From Sipunculus nudus (Eukaryota; Annelida; Sipuncula; Golfingiida; Sipunculidae), in the NCBI GenBank assembly GCA_026874595.1, contig JAPPUL010000095.1, forward strand, positions 1,736,001-1,800,000: DNA of 64,000 nucleotides, read 5' to 3'. Of the stretch, positions 34,669-43,883 are shown in pieces. Positions within the stretch are counted from its first letter, which is position 1. Each line of letters begins with the position of its first letter. The translations under genes and the position numbers were made by a program. A model generated the notes under the pieces. That model did not search any database, had not been told where the DNA came from, and was given only the letters and a program-made list of their open reading frames with translations.

Positions 34669-35526
34669 ATGAGGGAGCAACTTGCTAAAGAGGTCTTAGA
34701 GTTATTGTTAGAGTGTGGGTTGAGAGAGGATTTGGGGGATGTAGGAGACATAACGTCTTTGGGAATATTTGGTAAGCGAGGAGGATTTAGGCGAGGTAAG
34801 ATATTGGTAAAGGGGAGCAGGTATATAACGACATGCATATTTGTAGTTAGGGAGGTATATAAGCGGCTAGGCGGGGGGGTGGTAGTCCAGAATGAGGTAT
34901 TAGATGGGGTTGAGGTTTTGGGAGGAGATATTTTATGTATGTTGGAGGGAGATATAGTATCGATTTTGGAAGGAGAGCGGCTAGTACTTAACCTACTAAG
35001 TTATCTAATGGGCATATCGACAAAGACGAAAGAGTACGTAGATAAGGTGCAGGGGACAGAAGTTAAGATATTGGACACCCGAAAGACATTGCCGGGATTA
35101 AGGAGCTTATGCAAGGCAGCGGTTTTAGCAGGAGGAGGATTAAATCACCGACAAGGCTTATATGATGGAGTATTAATAAAAGATAATCATATAGACGCAG
35201 CGGGAGGGGTTAGGGAGGCGATAGAGTTGTTTAGGAGTAGTAATTTAGGAGGGGATAAGTTTATAGAGGTAGAAGTAAGGAATAAAGAGGAGGCATTAGC
35301 TGGGCTTAATTTTGGAGCGAATAGGTTATTACTTGATAATATGAGACTTGAGGAGATGGAAGAAGTAGTAAAGCTTTCAGAGGGTAAAGATATAGAGCTT
35401 GAGGCATCAGGTAATGTAAGTTTAAAGAATGTAGAAGAGATAGCAAAAACAGGAGTAGACTACATATCGATAGGTTCTCTTACAATGAATGTAGAGGCTG
35501 CAGATTTGTCACTACAAATACTTTAG
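34669..35526 (+). CDS. nadC: Nicotinate-nucleotide pyrophosphorylase (quinolinate phosphoribosyltransferase)
   Basis: A 285-residue enzyme that converts quinolinate and PRPP to nicotinate mononucleotide in NAD synthesis. Signatures: ERLVLNLLSYLMGISTKT near residue 104, DTRKTLPGLRSL near 141, GGGLNHRQGLYDGVLIKDNH near 160-178, the EVEVRN strand, and LEASGNVSLKN near 243. The length is normal. It lies between mtaB and nadB in a tight rightward unit (5- and 43-bp gaps). The partner quinolinate synthase gene nadA is not in the window. Confidence 0.96.
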   Translation: MREQLAKEVLELLLECGLREDLGDVGDITSLGIFGKRGGFRRGKILVKGSRYITTCIFVVREVYKRLGGGVVVQNEVLDGVEVLGGDILCMLEGDIVSILEGERLVLNLLSYLMGISTKTKEYVDKVQGTEVKILDTRKTLPGLRSLCKAAVLAGGGLNHRQGLYDGVLIKDNHIDAAGGVREAIELFRSSNLGGDKFIEVEVRNKEEALAGLNFGANRLLLDNMRLEEMEEVVKLSEGKDIELEASGNVSLKNVEEIAKTGVDYISIGSLTMNVEAADLSLQIL

Positions 35527-35569
35527 AAAAGTAATAATAATAATAATGAGGGAGCACCTAAGGGGTATA

Positions 35570-37162
35570 ATGAAAAAGGATATGGAGATAAACGACGTCT
35601 TGATAATAGGGAGCGGGATATCAGGCTGCTGTTGTGCCCTAGAGCTTGCAGATGCAGGACTGAACGTGGTTCTACTTAATAAGGAGGAAGAAGGGAAGCA
35701 ATCAAATACGTTATATGCACAAGGGGGCATAGCCGGGCTTGGGTTTAATGACACAAAAGCTTTATTCAAACAAGATATAAAAGATGTAGGAGGAGGGCTT
35801 TGTTATGATGCGGCAATAGACGTGATAGTGGATGAAGGAGCAAAGCTGCTTAAGGAGGTATTAGTAAATAAATTGCAAATACCATTTACGAAAGATGAGC
35901 TTGGCGAGACCCACTATACATCAGAAGGAGCACATTCAATAAGGAGGGTACATCACGTATTAGATCATACAGGGAAGGCAATAATTGAGGCATTGATAGA
36001 TAGGGTAAGGGATCATCCAAATATAATATTTAAGACAGGACATATAGCAATAGATTTAATAACGCGAGGACATCATTCAAAAGATCATCATGATGTATAC
36101 AGGGCGAATAAATGTCTGGGAGCCTATGTTTTATCGGATTTAGAAGATGAGGTAAAGCTGTATTTTGCAAAGAAGACGGTTTTGGCAACAGGAGGGCTTG
36201 GTAATATATATCTCTACACATCAAACCCTTCATCAGCAACGGGCGATGGAGTTGCAATGGCCTATAGAGCAGGAGCAAGCATAATAAATGCAGAATACAT
36301 ACAATTCCATCCGACAACATTATTCCATCGTGACGCAGATAGGTTTCTAATAACGGAGGCGTTAAGGGGAGAAGGAGGCAGGTTGTACAATGCGCGGGGA
36401 GAATATTTCATGAAAGGCTATCATGAGATGGGAGACCTTGCATCAAGAGACATAGTATCCCGTGCGATATACGAGCAAATGTACCTAACAGGAAAAGATT
36501 ATGTATTTCTAGATTTAAAACCCTTAAAAGATAAAGGATTAGACATAGCCAAGTCTTTCCCGACGATATATGAAAAATGTGCAAGTATAGGGATAGATCC
36601 AAGAGAAGAAGCAATTCCGGTGGTACCGGCCTCACATTATTTTTGTGGAGGTATAAAGGTAGATTTGTATGGCAGAACAGACATAATGAATTTGTATGCA
36701 GTAGGGGAGGTATCCTGTACGGGCGTTAATGGCGCAAATCGTCTTGCGAGTGTATCATTATTAGAGGGCTTGGTATGGGGAGTTAGGAGTGCTTATGACA
36801 TAAAAGAGAGTATAATGGAGCATGATATAAAACTACTTAAGGATGAATGTAGGAATATAGGGGAATGGGAGATGGTACAAGATGTAAATGAGAAAGCGGA
36901 TCGAGTATTAATAGTGCAGGATTGGTTATCGATAAAGACATTGATGTGGAACTACGTAGGAATAATACGAACAAAAAAGAGGTTATCGAGAGCCTATGCA
37001 GATTTGCGTTATTTATTAAACTGTATAGAGGAGTTTTACCGGGAGACATTTGTAACAAAGGATTTATTAGAACTTAGAAATGGGATACTCTCAGCAAATA
37101 TAGTGGCACGTGCAGCACTTAGGAATGCACAGAGCCGAGGATGTCATTATAGGAGTGATTAA
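35570..37162 (+). CDS. nadB: L-aspartate oxidase
   Basis: A 530-residue flavoprotein that oxidises aspartate to iminoaspartate, the first step to quinolinate. It shows the FAD fold GSGISGCCCALELADAG near the N-terminus, YAQGGIAG, the capping-domain arginine region RVHHVLDHTGKAI, FHPTTLFH, LITEALRGEGGRL, and the active-site VPASHYFCGGIKVD, then GEVSCTGVNGANRLASVSL. The C-terminal helical domain is complete. I prefer the ATG at 35570, which has AAGGGG 4-5 nt upstream; an in-frame ATG at 35546 lacks an SD. Together with nadC it covers two of the three steps from aspartate to NaMN. Confidence 0.96.
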   Translation: MKKDMEINDVLIIGSGISGCCCALELADAGLNVVLLNKEEEGKQSNTLYAQGGIAGLGFNDTKALFKQDIKDVGGGLCYDAAIDVIVDEGAKLLKEVLVNKLQIPFTKDELGETHYTSEGAHSIRRVHHVLDHTGKAIIEALIDRVRDHPNIIFKTGHIAIDLITRGHHSKDHHDVYRANKCLGAYVLSDLEDEVKLYFAKKTVLATGGLGNIYLYTSNPSSATGDGVAMAYRAGASIINAEYIQFHPTTLFHRDADRFLITEALRGEGGRLYNARGEYFMKGYHEMGDLASRDIVSRAIYEQMYLTGKDYVFLDLKPLKDKGLDIAKSFPTIYEKCASIGIDPREEAIPVVPASHYFCGGIKVDLYGRTDIMNLYAVGEVSCTGVNGANRLASVSLLEGLVWGVRSAYDIKESIMEHDIKLLKDECRNIGEWEMVQDVNEKADRVLIVQDWLSIKTLMWNYVGIIRTKKRLSRAYADLRYLLNCIEEFYRETFVTKDLLELRNGILSANIVARAALRNAQSRGCHYRSD

Positions 37163-37180
37163 ATTAGCTTGAGATGCGAT

Positions 37181-37972
37181 TTAATTTATATTAAGATTAA
37201 GGTTAGCTTCTTTTATGACTCTACTATAATCGGGTAATAAAGTTTTGTAATCTTTGAATAGAGCAAGGAATTCGATATTACCTTTTTTGCCTTTGAATGG
37301 AGAGAATGTAATATTATGAAGATATAAGTTAGTATCAAAAGCACTTTGTAAAACATTTTCAATAGCCATTAGTTGCATGTTATAATCCTTAACAATACCT
37401 TTAAAGTTTTTGATATTTCTCCCAACTTCAAATTGGGGTTTAATCAAAGCGATAATAGTTTTATTATGGTCAAGGACATTAAAAACGTGCTTTAAAACGA
37501 TAGTAAGGGAAATAAATGAAAGATCTATAGTAGCAAGCTGAATCTTTTTAGAAAACATATTTTTGTTTACATAACGAATATTAACTTTATCCAAGACACA
37601 AACTTTATTGCAAACACGGAGTTTATAAGCAAGTTGATTAAATCCAACATCCAAAGCATAAACAAAAGAGGCATTATGCTGTAGTAGGCAATCGGTAAAC
37701 CCTCCTGTGGAAGCGCCAACGTCAAGAACATTCAAATTAGCAAGGTCTATATCGAAAGCTTTTATGGCTTTTTCAAGTTTATACCCCCCTCTGCTAACAT
37801 ATTTACTAATTTGTTTAATACGTATTTTAGAGTCGGCTTTAATAGGCAGTCCAGCTTTTGTAATGACTCTATCGTTTATTAAGACATTACCGGCCAAAAT
37901 ATGTTGTTGAGCAATACTTTTGGAAGTAAAAAAGCCTTTTTGAATAAGTAGGTTATCCAGACGTTGTTTCAT
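37181..37972 (-). CDS. tlyA: TlyA-family rRNA 2'-O-methyltransferase
   Basis: A 263-residue protein with an S4 RNA-binding domain (residues 1-60, RLDNLLIQKGFFTSKSIAQQ) and an FtsJ-like methyltransferase domain (KYVSRGGYKLEKAI near residue 57, DVGASTGGFTDCLLQ near 82, DLSFISL near 148, IKPQFEVG near 175). TlyA proteins methylate cytidines in 16S/23S rRNA. The old name hemolysin A is historical; nothing in the sequence suggests a secreted toxin. It converges with nadB (18-bp gap), and its start lacks a strong SD. Confidence 0.93.
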   Translation of the reverse strand: MKQRLDNLLIQKGFFTSKSIAQQHILAGNVLINDRVITKAGLPIKADSKIRIKQISKYVSRGGYKLEKAIKAFDIDLANLNVLDVGASTGGFTDCLLQHNASFVYALDVGFNQLAYKLRVCNKVCVLDKVNIRYVNKNMFSKKIQLATIDLSFISLTIVLKHVFNVLDHNKTIIALIKPQFEVGRNIKNFKGIVKDYNMQLMAIENVLQSAFDTNLYLHNITFSPFKGKKGNIEFLALFKDYKTLLPDYSRVIKEANLNLNIN

Positions 37973-38027
37973 ATATAAAAATATATAAAGAGAATGAAGA
38001 TTAGGATTAGTAATAAATTAATAAAGA

Positions 38028-38056
38028 TTGACAATATAATATAAAGTGTATATAAT
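38028..38056 (+). promoter_or_regulatory. Consensus sigma-70 promoter for the FmdB-like gene
   Basis: TTGACA at 38028-38033, a 17-nt spacer and TATAAT at 38051-38056: a perfect match at both hexamers and spacing. Transcription should start near 38063, about 50 nt before the ATG. It is the clearest housekeeping promoter in the window and suggests high constitutive expression. Confidence 0.8.
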
Positions 38057-38114
38057 TTAATATTAAAATTAGAATCAACTAACAAAACAATAAATAAGGA
38101 TAGGAGGCGTATAT

Positions 38115-38375
38115 ATGCCAACATATGAATATAAATGTTTAGAGTGTGGACATGTATTTGAAGAATTTCAAACTATGAATGCACAGCCGATACAAGAGTG
38201 TCCAAGCTGTAAAAGCCCAGTAGAGAAGCTGATTGGGACGGGAGCGGGAGTAATATACAAGGGGTCTGGATTTTATTCAACAGACTATAGAGAAAGTAAA
38301 GCACCAAGCAGTCCTCCTCCTGCAAGTCAAGGAGGGGGATGTGGGCCTGGATGTGGCTGCGTATCAAACTATTAA
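38115..38375 (+). CDS. FmdB-family zinc-ribbon regulatory-type protein
   Basis: An 86-residue protein with an N-terminal zinc ribbon (PTYEYKCLECGH and CPSCKSP), the YKGSGFYSTDYR motif, and a Ser/Pro/Gly tail ending in a Cys-rich GGGCGPGCGC cluster that could bind a second metal. Family members are widespread and poorly characterised; they were named after a putative formamidase regulator. GGAGG gives a strong SD, and the gene has a consensus promoter. It is probably monocistronic. Confidence 0.88.
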   Translation: MPTYEYKCLECGHVFEEFQTMNAQPIQECPSCKSPVEKLIGTGAGVIYKGSGFYSTDYRESKAPSSPPPASQGGGCGPGCGCVSNY

Positions 38376-38484
38376 TAATTTAATAGGACTATAGAAAAGA
38401 TGTAACTGTAATTAATTATTGTGGACGCATAAAAATATCTTGAAAGCTATATAAATAAGATATAAAAGCTAAAGTAAGGTGTTT

Positions 38485-39171
38485 TTGAATGATATGTTGT
38501 CTTATGGTAGAATTACAGTTGCATTAGCTCAAGTACTATATTTTGTAATATATTTTGCCCTGGATGCACATAGTGCTAGTTTAAAGAGAGTAATAGAGCT
38601 TGCTGAGAAGTCCCTACAGACTAATAATACAGCACAAGGTAGATTTATACTTGAGCAAGATAATAAGAAGCGTAGCGGCCGGTTTTTATATAAAAAGCCC
38701 CAAAATCTAAAGCTAATATTTGATAAATTTAATAAGACAATAATCTTTAATGGAAAGAGCTTATGGATAAGTATTAGAGATAAGATTCTAGTTGAACAAG
38801 ACTTATATTCTAAACGTCATCATATAGGTCTTGAAACGCAAGACCTGAGTTATTTAAGAAAGACCTATACATTTGCCTTTAAAGATGATTATAGTTACCC
38901 AATATATATAAAGTCTTTGGATGTTAAAGTGTATATATTAGAACTTAATGCTATCAATTGGGATACCTCTTTTCCAAAACTATATTTTTATATTAGAGGA
39001 GATGGTTTTATAGTGAAGAATGTGGGTATTAGTAGTGATGGCGGTAGATATGCCTTAAGTAAGCTTGAAATTGAATTAAATAAACCAATAGAAGATGAAG
39101 AATTTTTGTATAGAATGAAAGAAGGGGTTAAAATAATTAAGAATCCGTTTACTACCGGACGATTTAAATAG
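38485..39171 (+). CDS. LolA-like outer-membrane lipoprotein carrier
   Basis: About 228 residues. After a hydrophobic signal segment (about residues 8-30, ending LDAHSAS) comes a LolA-like half-barrel: SLKRVIELAEKSLQT, then GRFILEQ, GRFLYKKPQNLKLIFD and a repeated strand pattern KTIIFNGKSLWISI, the usual layout of LolA chaperones that ferry lipoproteins across the periplasm. The start is uncertain: GTG 38479, TTG 38485 (AAGG 5 nt upstream, chosen) or ATG 38494. No lolCDE genes are adjacent. A small RodZ-like gene follows. Confidence 0.7.
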   Translation: MNDMLSYGRITVALAQVLYFVIYFALDAHSASLKRVIELAEKSLQTNNTAQGRFILEQDNKKRSGRFLYKKPQNLKLIFDKFNKTIIFNGKSLWISIRDKILVEQDLYSKRHHIGLETQDLSYLRKTYTFAFKDDYSYPIYIKSLDVKVYILELNAINWDTSFPKLYFYIRGDGFIVKNVGISSDGGRYALSKLEIELNKPIEDEEFLYRMKEGVKIIKNPFTTGRFK

Positions 39172-39248
39172 ATGCCTAAATAGCGGAATAATATCGTAAT
39201 GCATTTATTTATGAAAAGGTTGGAAATTAAATTATGGAGTAAAGATAT

Positions 39249-39542
39249 ATGGAACTTTGTGGTACTTTACTAAAAACAGAAAGACTCAAAAAACATTATA
39301 GTATGTCAGACATATCGAGAATGACGAAAATACGCGTAAAATATATAGAGAGGATAGAAGAAAATGATTTTAGCGTATTCCCAGCAAAGGTATATATATA
39401 TGGTTTTGTGCAGTTATACGCACTTTGTCTTGGGCTTAAGGGAAATGAGGTTGTAGAGCTTTGTAAGAGTAACTTGTCAGGGGAGGAAGATATGGCCTAT
39501 CAACTGGTAAACAATAACAAGAAGATAATGGTGATTAAATAA
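39249..39542 (+). CDS. RodZ-type helix-turn-helix protein lacking the membrane anchor
   Basis: A 97-residue protein equal to the N-terminal cytoplasmic HTH of RodZ: LLKTERLKKHYSMSDISRMTKIRVKYIERIEENDF, then FPAKVYIYGFVQLYALCLGL. In RodZ this domain binds MreB and is followed by a membrane helix and periplasmic part, both absent here. It may be a stand-alone MreB adaptor or a DNA-binding protein. It stops cleanly at 39542 and no hydrophobic frame follows, so it does not look like a frameshifted full-length rodZ. Confidence 0.75.
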   Translation: MELCGTLLKTERLKKHYSMSDISRMTKIRVKYIERIEENDFSVFPAKVYIYGFVQLYALCLGLKGNEVVELCKSNLSGEEDMAYQLVNNNKKIMVIK

Positions 39543-39733
39543 ATCTTCAAGATGTAAATCGTTATAACTCTTTAAAAGATTTAATTATTATTTAAAAGCT
39601 GCTACTACACTCTATATAGACAATACCATTATTAAAATTAGTAAGAATACTAAAAATAAATTTAATAAGTGACAATATTGTTATTAAATTGAAATGGTAA
39701 TACTGCTCATAATTTAAGGATTCTTAATACAGG

Positions 39734-40384
39734 ATGTTATTAACTTTAGCCAATATATTTACGATATCCCGCTTAATATTAATAATACCATTTTTATACT
39801 TTCTACAATTAGATTATCCTAATGAATATGGTCTAAGCAACTTTATATCTAAGATGGTGGCACTAATAATCTTTTTATTGGCCTCACTAACAGATCTACT
39901 TGATGGCTATCTAGCAAGGGTATACAAAGAAGAGACAAAGATAGGGAGATTCCTAGATCCACTAGCAGATAAAGTACTAATAGCGAGTGCGCTAATAGCT
40001 TTCCTGCAGCTTGAAGGAGGGATAATACCTTATTGGATGGTACTTTTAGTAATATTACGCGAGTTTATAATAACAGCATTAAGGATAACAGCGTTATCAC
40101 ATAGTGAAGAACTAGAGACAACGCTACTGGCAAAAGCAAAGACAACTTTCCAAGTTTTGACAATAATAGTGATATTGTTTTTTCTAGTATTAAAATCCTA
40201 TTACTATCCCTTAGAAGGCTATCCTCAGGATATAACACTAAACACCTTTTTAAGACTTTACTTTGAGGACTTTGGAACATTTGTAAGTCACACACCATAT
40301 GTACTGATGCTGGTAACGACTTTAATGACAGTAGGATCAGGTCTTAAATATTTATGGCGAAACAAAAAGCTAATAATCGGATAA
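39734..40384 (+). CDS. pgsA: CDP-diacylglycerol-glycerol-3-phosphate 3-phosphatidyltransferase
   Basis: A 216-residue inner-membrane enzyme that makes phosphatidylglycerol phosphate. The CDP-alcohol phosphotransferase signature is perfect: DLLDGYLAR, eight residues, then G...D...D (GRFLDPLADK), near residues 58-83. Five to six membrane segments are visible, and the N-terminus has the family start LANIFTISRLI. Its 3' end overlaps the next gene, pgpA, by 31 bp, linking the two consecutive steps of phosphatidylglycerol synthesis. Confidence 0.96.
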   Translation: MLLTLANIFTISRLILIIPFLYFLQLDYPNEYGLSNFISKMVALIIFLLASLTDLLDGYLARVYKEETKIGRFLDPLADKVLIASALIAFLQLEGGIIPYWMVLLVILREFIITALRITALSHSEELETTLLAKAKTTFQVLTIIVILFFLVLKSYYYPLEGYPQDITLNTFLRLYFEDFGTFVSHTPYVLMLVTTLMTVGSGLKYLWRNKKLIIG

Positions 40385-40884
40385 AGAAAAAGCTAAGGAA
40401 ATATCTAAATGAAGGGATTAAACTGGTTGCAACAAGTTTCTATATAGGCTTAATCCCGTATGTACCTGGGACATTTGGTAGTTTGGTAGCGATTTTGTTA
40501 TATTTGTTAACAGGGATATCAAACTATTATTATGTGCTATTGTTAGGACTTTTCATATTGGGAGTAATGTGTAGTGAATATGCAAGTAAGCATATATTTC
40601 ATGAAGAAGACAGTCCAAAGATAGTGATAGATGAGACATTGGGCTGTTATTTATCGTTTTATGGTTTAAATGGTCTTTCAGGCAGTGAAACTGTATGTTA
40701 TTATATAGTTCTTATAGTAGTAATCTTTAGAATATTTGATATATTAAAGCCCTATCCAATAAGGTTATCCGAGGGTGTAAAGGGGGGTTTGGGTATTATG
40801 TTAGATGATGTTATTGCAGGTATTTACACAATATTAGTGGTCTATATTATTAGATTAACATTGCCTATGGAAGAGATTTTTTAG
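40354..40884 (+). CDS. pgpA: Phosphatidylglycerophosphatase A
   Basis: A 176-residue membrane enzyme that dephosphorylates phosphatidylglycerol phosphate. Family motifs: YVPGTFGSL near residue 36, DSPKIVIDETLGCYLSF near 86, FRIFDILKPYPI near 125 and GLGIMLDDVIAGIY near 145; three to four membrane segments. The start lies inside pgsA in another frame (31-bp overlap), implying translational coupling. The pair completes phosphatidylglycerol synthesis from CDP-diacylglycerol. Confidence 0.95.
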   Translation: MAKQKANNRIKKKLRKYLNEGIKLVATSFYIGLIPYVPGTFGSLVAILLYLLTGISNYYYVLLLGLFILGVMCSEYASKHIFHEEDSPKIVIDETLGCYLSFYGLNGLSGSETVCYYIVLIVVIFRIFDILKPYPIRLSEGVKGGLGIMLDDVIAGIYTILVVYIIRLTLPMEEIF

Positions 40885-40917
40885 TTAACTTACTAAATAA
40901 ATTTTATAATTTCAAGT

Positions 40918-41337
40918 ATGCTAGTAATAAATAGAGAAGAGATTAGTTTTATAATTTTATTGTTTGTCTTTCTAAGCCTGATAGAATTTGATACTCCTGT
41001 TGAGGAACTAAAAGAAGTCGTATTGGGAGTAGACATTGCATCTTTAAAGGAGAAGCGTTTGTCTTTTATGGAGAATGAAGGAGATATTGTTAAGAAGGGG
41101 ATGTCCTCAAGCAAGAAGAGAAAATACTATAATTTTGTAAGAAGCGAGAGTGTTTTATCAGAGGGGGAATTTATAGAAGTTGAGATACGCGGAGCAGTAA
41201 GGAAACCTGGAATATACAAGCTTAACGAAGGCACGACATTGTATGAGTTATTACGGATAAGTTATTTGGATGGAGTTGAGCTTAAAGGGTATAAAGATCG
41301 TATATTACGTGATGGAGAGACACTATATATCCGATAA
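40918..41337 (+). CDS. SLBB-domain single-pass membrane protein
   Basis: A 139-residue protein with one N-terminal membrane helix (about residues 9-23) and a C-terminal SLBB beta-grasp domain (IEVEIRGAVRKPGIYKLNEG near residue 85, then LYELLRISYLDGV). SLBB domains occur in ComEA and in polysaccharide export proteins. The helix-hairpin-helix part of ComEA is missing, so it is a stand-alone SLBB protein, probably facing the periplasm. It follows pgpA by 33 bp and could be co-transcribed. Ligand unknown. Confidence 0.7.
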   Translation: MLVINREEISFIILLFVFLSLIEFDTPVEELKEVVLGVDIASLKEKRLSFMENEGDIVKKGMSSSKKRKYYNFVRSESVLSEGEFIEVEIRGAVRKPGIYKLNEGTTLYELLRISYLDGVELKGYKDRILRDGETLYIR

Positions 41338-41430
41338 TACTTGTGATAATTGGTGAATATAAAAAAAGAGTGTTATGATAAGTTGACATAAATATAATTA
41401 TGAGTCTGAATATAAAAGGAGAGGGTTTAA

Positions 41431-42204
41431 GTGGAAAGAGAAGAACATCAAAAAGGCAGAGAAGAGAAAGAAAGCGAATCTAATAAAGAGATAGAGACTG
41501 ATGTAGAAAAGGATATGCTATTATCTTTTGTTGAGGGAATATTTGTAGAAGAAAGTGAGCTAACAGCACTTGAAGAAGAAGATAGGAAGAGGGATGTAAC
41601 TCTGGCTAAACATGAGATAGGGTTTGAAGATATAGATAAAAAATTGGATAAAGATGTAGGATATGTGAATGATTTAGGGTTAGATGTAGGATTGCGCTCG
41701 AAAGGGCTTGTTTTTGAGATGGAAGGATATAATCTAAAAGATTATGATATAAAACTACAAAATTCAGGAGGATTTAAGGTGGAAGATGATACTAACTATA
41801 ATATTTATTATAATAGTTATAATGGTTATAAGAGAGGACATTTTGCGGATGTAGGAGAGAAGGTATTCATGGATTTTAGATATGATGGTCTTTTAAACGA
41901 ACAAAGAGGAGAGGGTTTGGAAAGTAATTCTAAAGAAACATCAAATAAATCAGATATTCTTGGTAGGCAATTACTTGATATACTGGATATCGAAGACATA
42001 TTATTGGAGTTGGAGGGTGTGGTTACGAAGAACATAGAAGAAAGGGAAAGAGAAGGCGGTGTTTATAAAAACAATCTAAGCATCTCAGATGCGAGAATAT
42101 ATAATCATATAAATAAATTTATTTGTGGGCTTTCTAAATCTGAGAAGGAGAAGGTTTTGGGATTTAGTAGAGAAGAGCTTTACAGTCGATTAATAACCGC
42201 CTAA
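41431..42204 (+). CDS. Acidic hypothetical protein upstream of the Maf-type gene
   Basis: A 257-residue acidic, soluble protein that I do not recognise. The first 50 residues are almost entirely charged; the middle is Tyr/Asn-rich; two helical stretches (ILGRQLLDILDIEDILLELE and a C-terminal SKSEKEKVLGFSREELYSRL) look ordered. It starts at GTG after a GGAGAGGG site and precedes the Maf/DUF115 gene by 50 bp, so the two may be one unit. No signal peptide or catalytic motif is visible. Confidence 0.5.
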   Translation: MEREEHQKGREEKESESNKEIETDVEKDMLLSFVEGIFVEESELTALEEEDRKRDVTLAKHEIGFEDIDKKLDKDVGYVNDLGLDVGLRSKGLVFEMEGYNLKDYDIKLQNSGGFKVEDDTNYNIYYNSYNGYKRGHFADVGEKVFMDFRYDGLLNEQRGEGLESNSKETSNKSDILGRQLLDILDIEDILLELEGVVTKNIEEREREGGVYKNNLSISDARIYNHINKFICGLSKSEKEKVLGFSREELYSRLITA

Positions 42205-42254
42205 GTTATATTTCGCTTAATAATATAAACTAAAATTGTTTTATAGAGATATAA

Positions 42255-43883
42255 TTGGACCTACCAGAAGAATCAACGTATGAGTTTTTAAGAAGCCGAC
42301 TAGGGGATATAACACTAAAGATAGATGGGAAGTATATTCATAGTAGATATAATCCTGTAAAAGAAGGTGAGCGAGAAGCTTTTAGTGTGGATACAGAAGG
42401 GAAAAAATATCTTATAGTATATGGACTTGGGTTAGGATACCATATAAATCCGCATCTAGATGATAAATCGTTAAAATTGATAGTGATAGAAGAAAGGGAG
42501 TGGCTAGTAGAGAAAGTTTTATCAATGTATGGAGATAAGTATAGAAGAGGGAATTTATTAATATTTGTAGGGGATTTAAATAGATTATCATATTGTCTTC
42601 AAAACGAGATAAACGAGGTAGAATCAGGAGAGATTGCACAATTAACCCATGTAGCAAGCTATAATTTATCAAAAGACTATTATAAAAGAGCACAAAAGAT
42701 AGTAGGGCAGATACAGAAATCGAAACTACAAAGTTATATAACAGCGTTATCATTTAGCAGAAGATGGCATGAAAATATTTTAAAAAACCTAAGATATTTG
42801 AAAAAAAGTGGAATCTTTAAGAGAAAGAAAGTAAATGTTCCAATTTTTCTAATAACAAGCGGTCCAAGTCTTGATGAGCATATTAAAGAACTTGGAATCA
42901 TATCTCAAAAGGGGATAGTAATAGCGGTTGGCTCGGTATATCATAGACTTAAACAAGAAGGGATAAAAGTAGATTTCATAATATCGACTGATGGCGGCAT
43001 AGCAAATAGGGTACACTTAGATGGTGTTGACAAAAGAGAACATCTTCCATATTTGATAACAACTTTGTCAGTGGTGCCGACTGTATTTAGGAAGTGGCAA
43101 GATAAATTAATACTAATAAATCAAGATTTGCCAATAGAAAAAGAGATATTGCCAGCTATAGTAACCAAAATACCTATGCTAGGCAGCGTTTCACTAGTCG
43201 CCTTTAATGTTGCAAAATGTATAACAACAGCTGATGTATATTTAATAGGGTTTGATTTTGCATATAAAGATTCGTTATATCATTACAAAGGCAATCGGAT
43301 AGAAGAGTATTTACGATATAAATCAGATAAGCTAATGCCTCTTGAGACGGGGCTTGCTCGCTTACAAAATAGGTTTGGTACGAGTATTGTACGAAATGAA
43401 TTAGGGAAGCCAATAAAGACCAACTTTGCGATGAAATCATATTTGGATGTTTTTGAGACTTTATTAAGTCAAAATAGTATAAAAGTATTAAACCTTAAAG
43501 GAGGGAGTGCTTTAAATATTAAAGGGAGTGTAAACTGTTCTATTTTTGATATATATAAACTCGTGGATGTAAATATAGCTAGTGAAGATTTAATATTCTT
43601 TGAAAAGATATATACAACATATGGTAAAAGAGTTTCAAAAGTGTTGAATGAGTTTAAAAGACTACAAAGCTTTCTTGTAAGTAAAGATAGCCAGAGCGTG
43701 GAGAGAGTATATGATTTTATAGATTTAAGTTTCTTAAAAGATGAGATATATTTTACAAATGGTATGCTATTTAAAAGGCTAAGAGAGAAAGGAGATGTAA
43801 CTAAATGGTATAATGTAAAAGAAGAACTAATATATTATACATCACGGACAATAATTTTGTTAGAAGAGAGTTTAAATACTTAG
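42255..43883 (+). CDS. Motility accessory factor (Maf/DUF115) glycosyltransferase-like protein
   Basis: A 542-residue protein of the DUF115/Maf family. The central domain has ITSGPSLDEHI near residue 201, the IVIAVGSVYHRLKQEGIKVDF strand, STDGG and the VYLIGFDFAY segment; the N-terminal part has YLIVYGLGLGYH. In several bacteria Maf proteins transfer nonulosonic acids onto flagellin. The TTG start has only a weak purine-rich site. Its last 12 bp overlap the convergent mlaE gene, and the composition polarity changes exactly here. Confidence 0.85.
   Translation: MDLPEESTYEFLRSRLGDITLKIDGKYIHSRYNPVKEGEREAFSVDTEGKKYLIVYGLGLGYHINPHLDDKSLKLIVIEEREWLVEKVLSMYGDKYRRGNLLIFVGDLNRLSYCLQNEINEVESGEIAQLTHVASYNLSKDYYKRAQKIVGQIQKSKLQSYITALSFSRRWHENILKNLRYLKKSGIFKRKKVNVPIFLITSGPSLDEHIKELGIISQKGIVIAVGSVYHRLKQEGIKVDFIISTDGGIANRVHLDGVDKREHLPYLITTLSVVPTVFRKWQDKLILINQDLPIEKEILPAIVTKIPMLGSVSLVAFNVAKCITTADVYLIGFDFAYKDSLYHYKGNRIEEYLRYKSDKLMPLETGLARLQNRFGTSIVRNELGKPIKTNFAMKSYLDVFETLLSQNSIKVLNLKGGSALNIKGSVNCSIFDIYKLVDVNIASEDLIFFEKIYTTYGKRVSKVLNEFKRLQSFLVSKDSQSVERVYDFIDLSFLKDEIYFTNGMLFKRLREKGDVTKWYNVKEELIYYTSRTIILLEESLNT

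Noticed and set aside
37181-37972. Hemolysin/toxin reading of tlyA
   Set aside because: S4 plus FtsJ-like methyltransferase domains identify an rRNA methyltransferase; no secretion signal.
41383-41416. Sigma-70 promoter TTGACA...TATAAA upstream of the acidic hypothetical gene
   Set aside because: Spacing is 22 nt, too long; the nearer TATAAT at 41393 has no usable -35.
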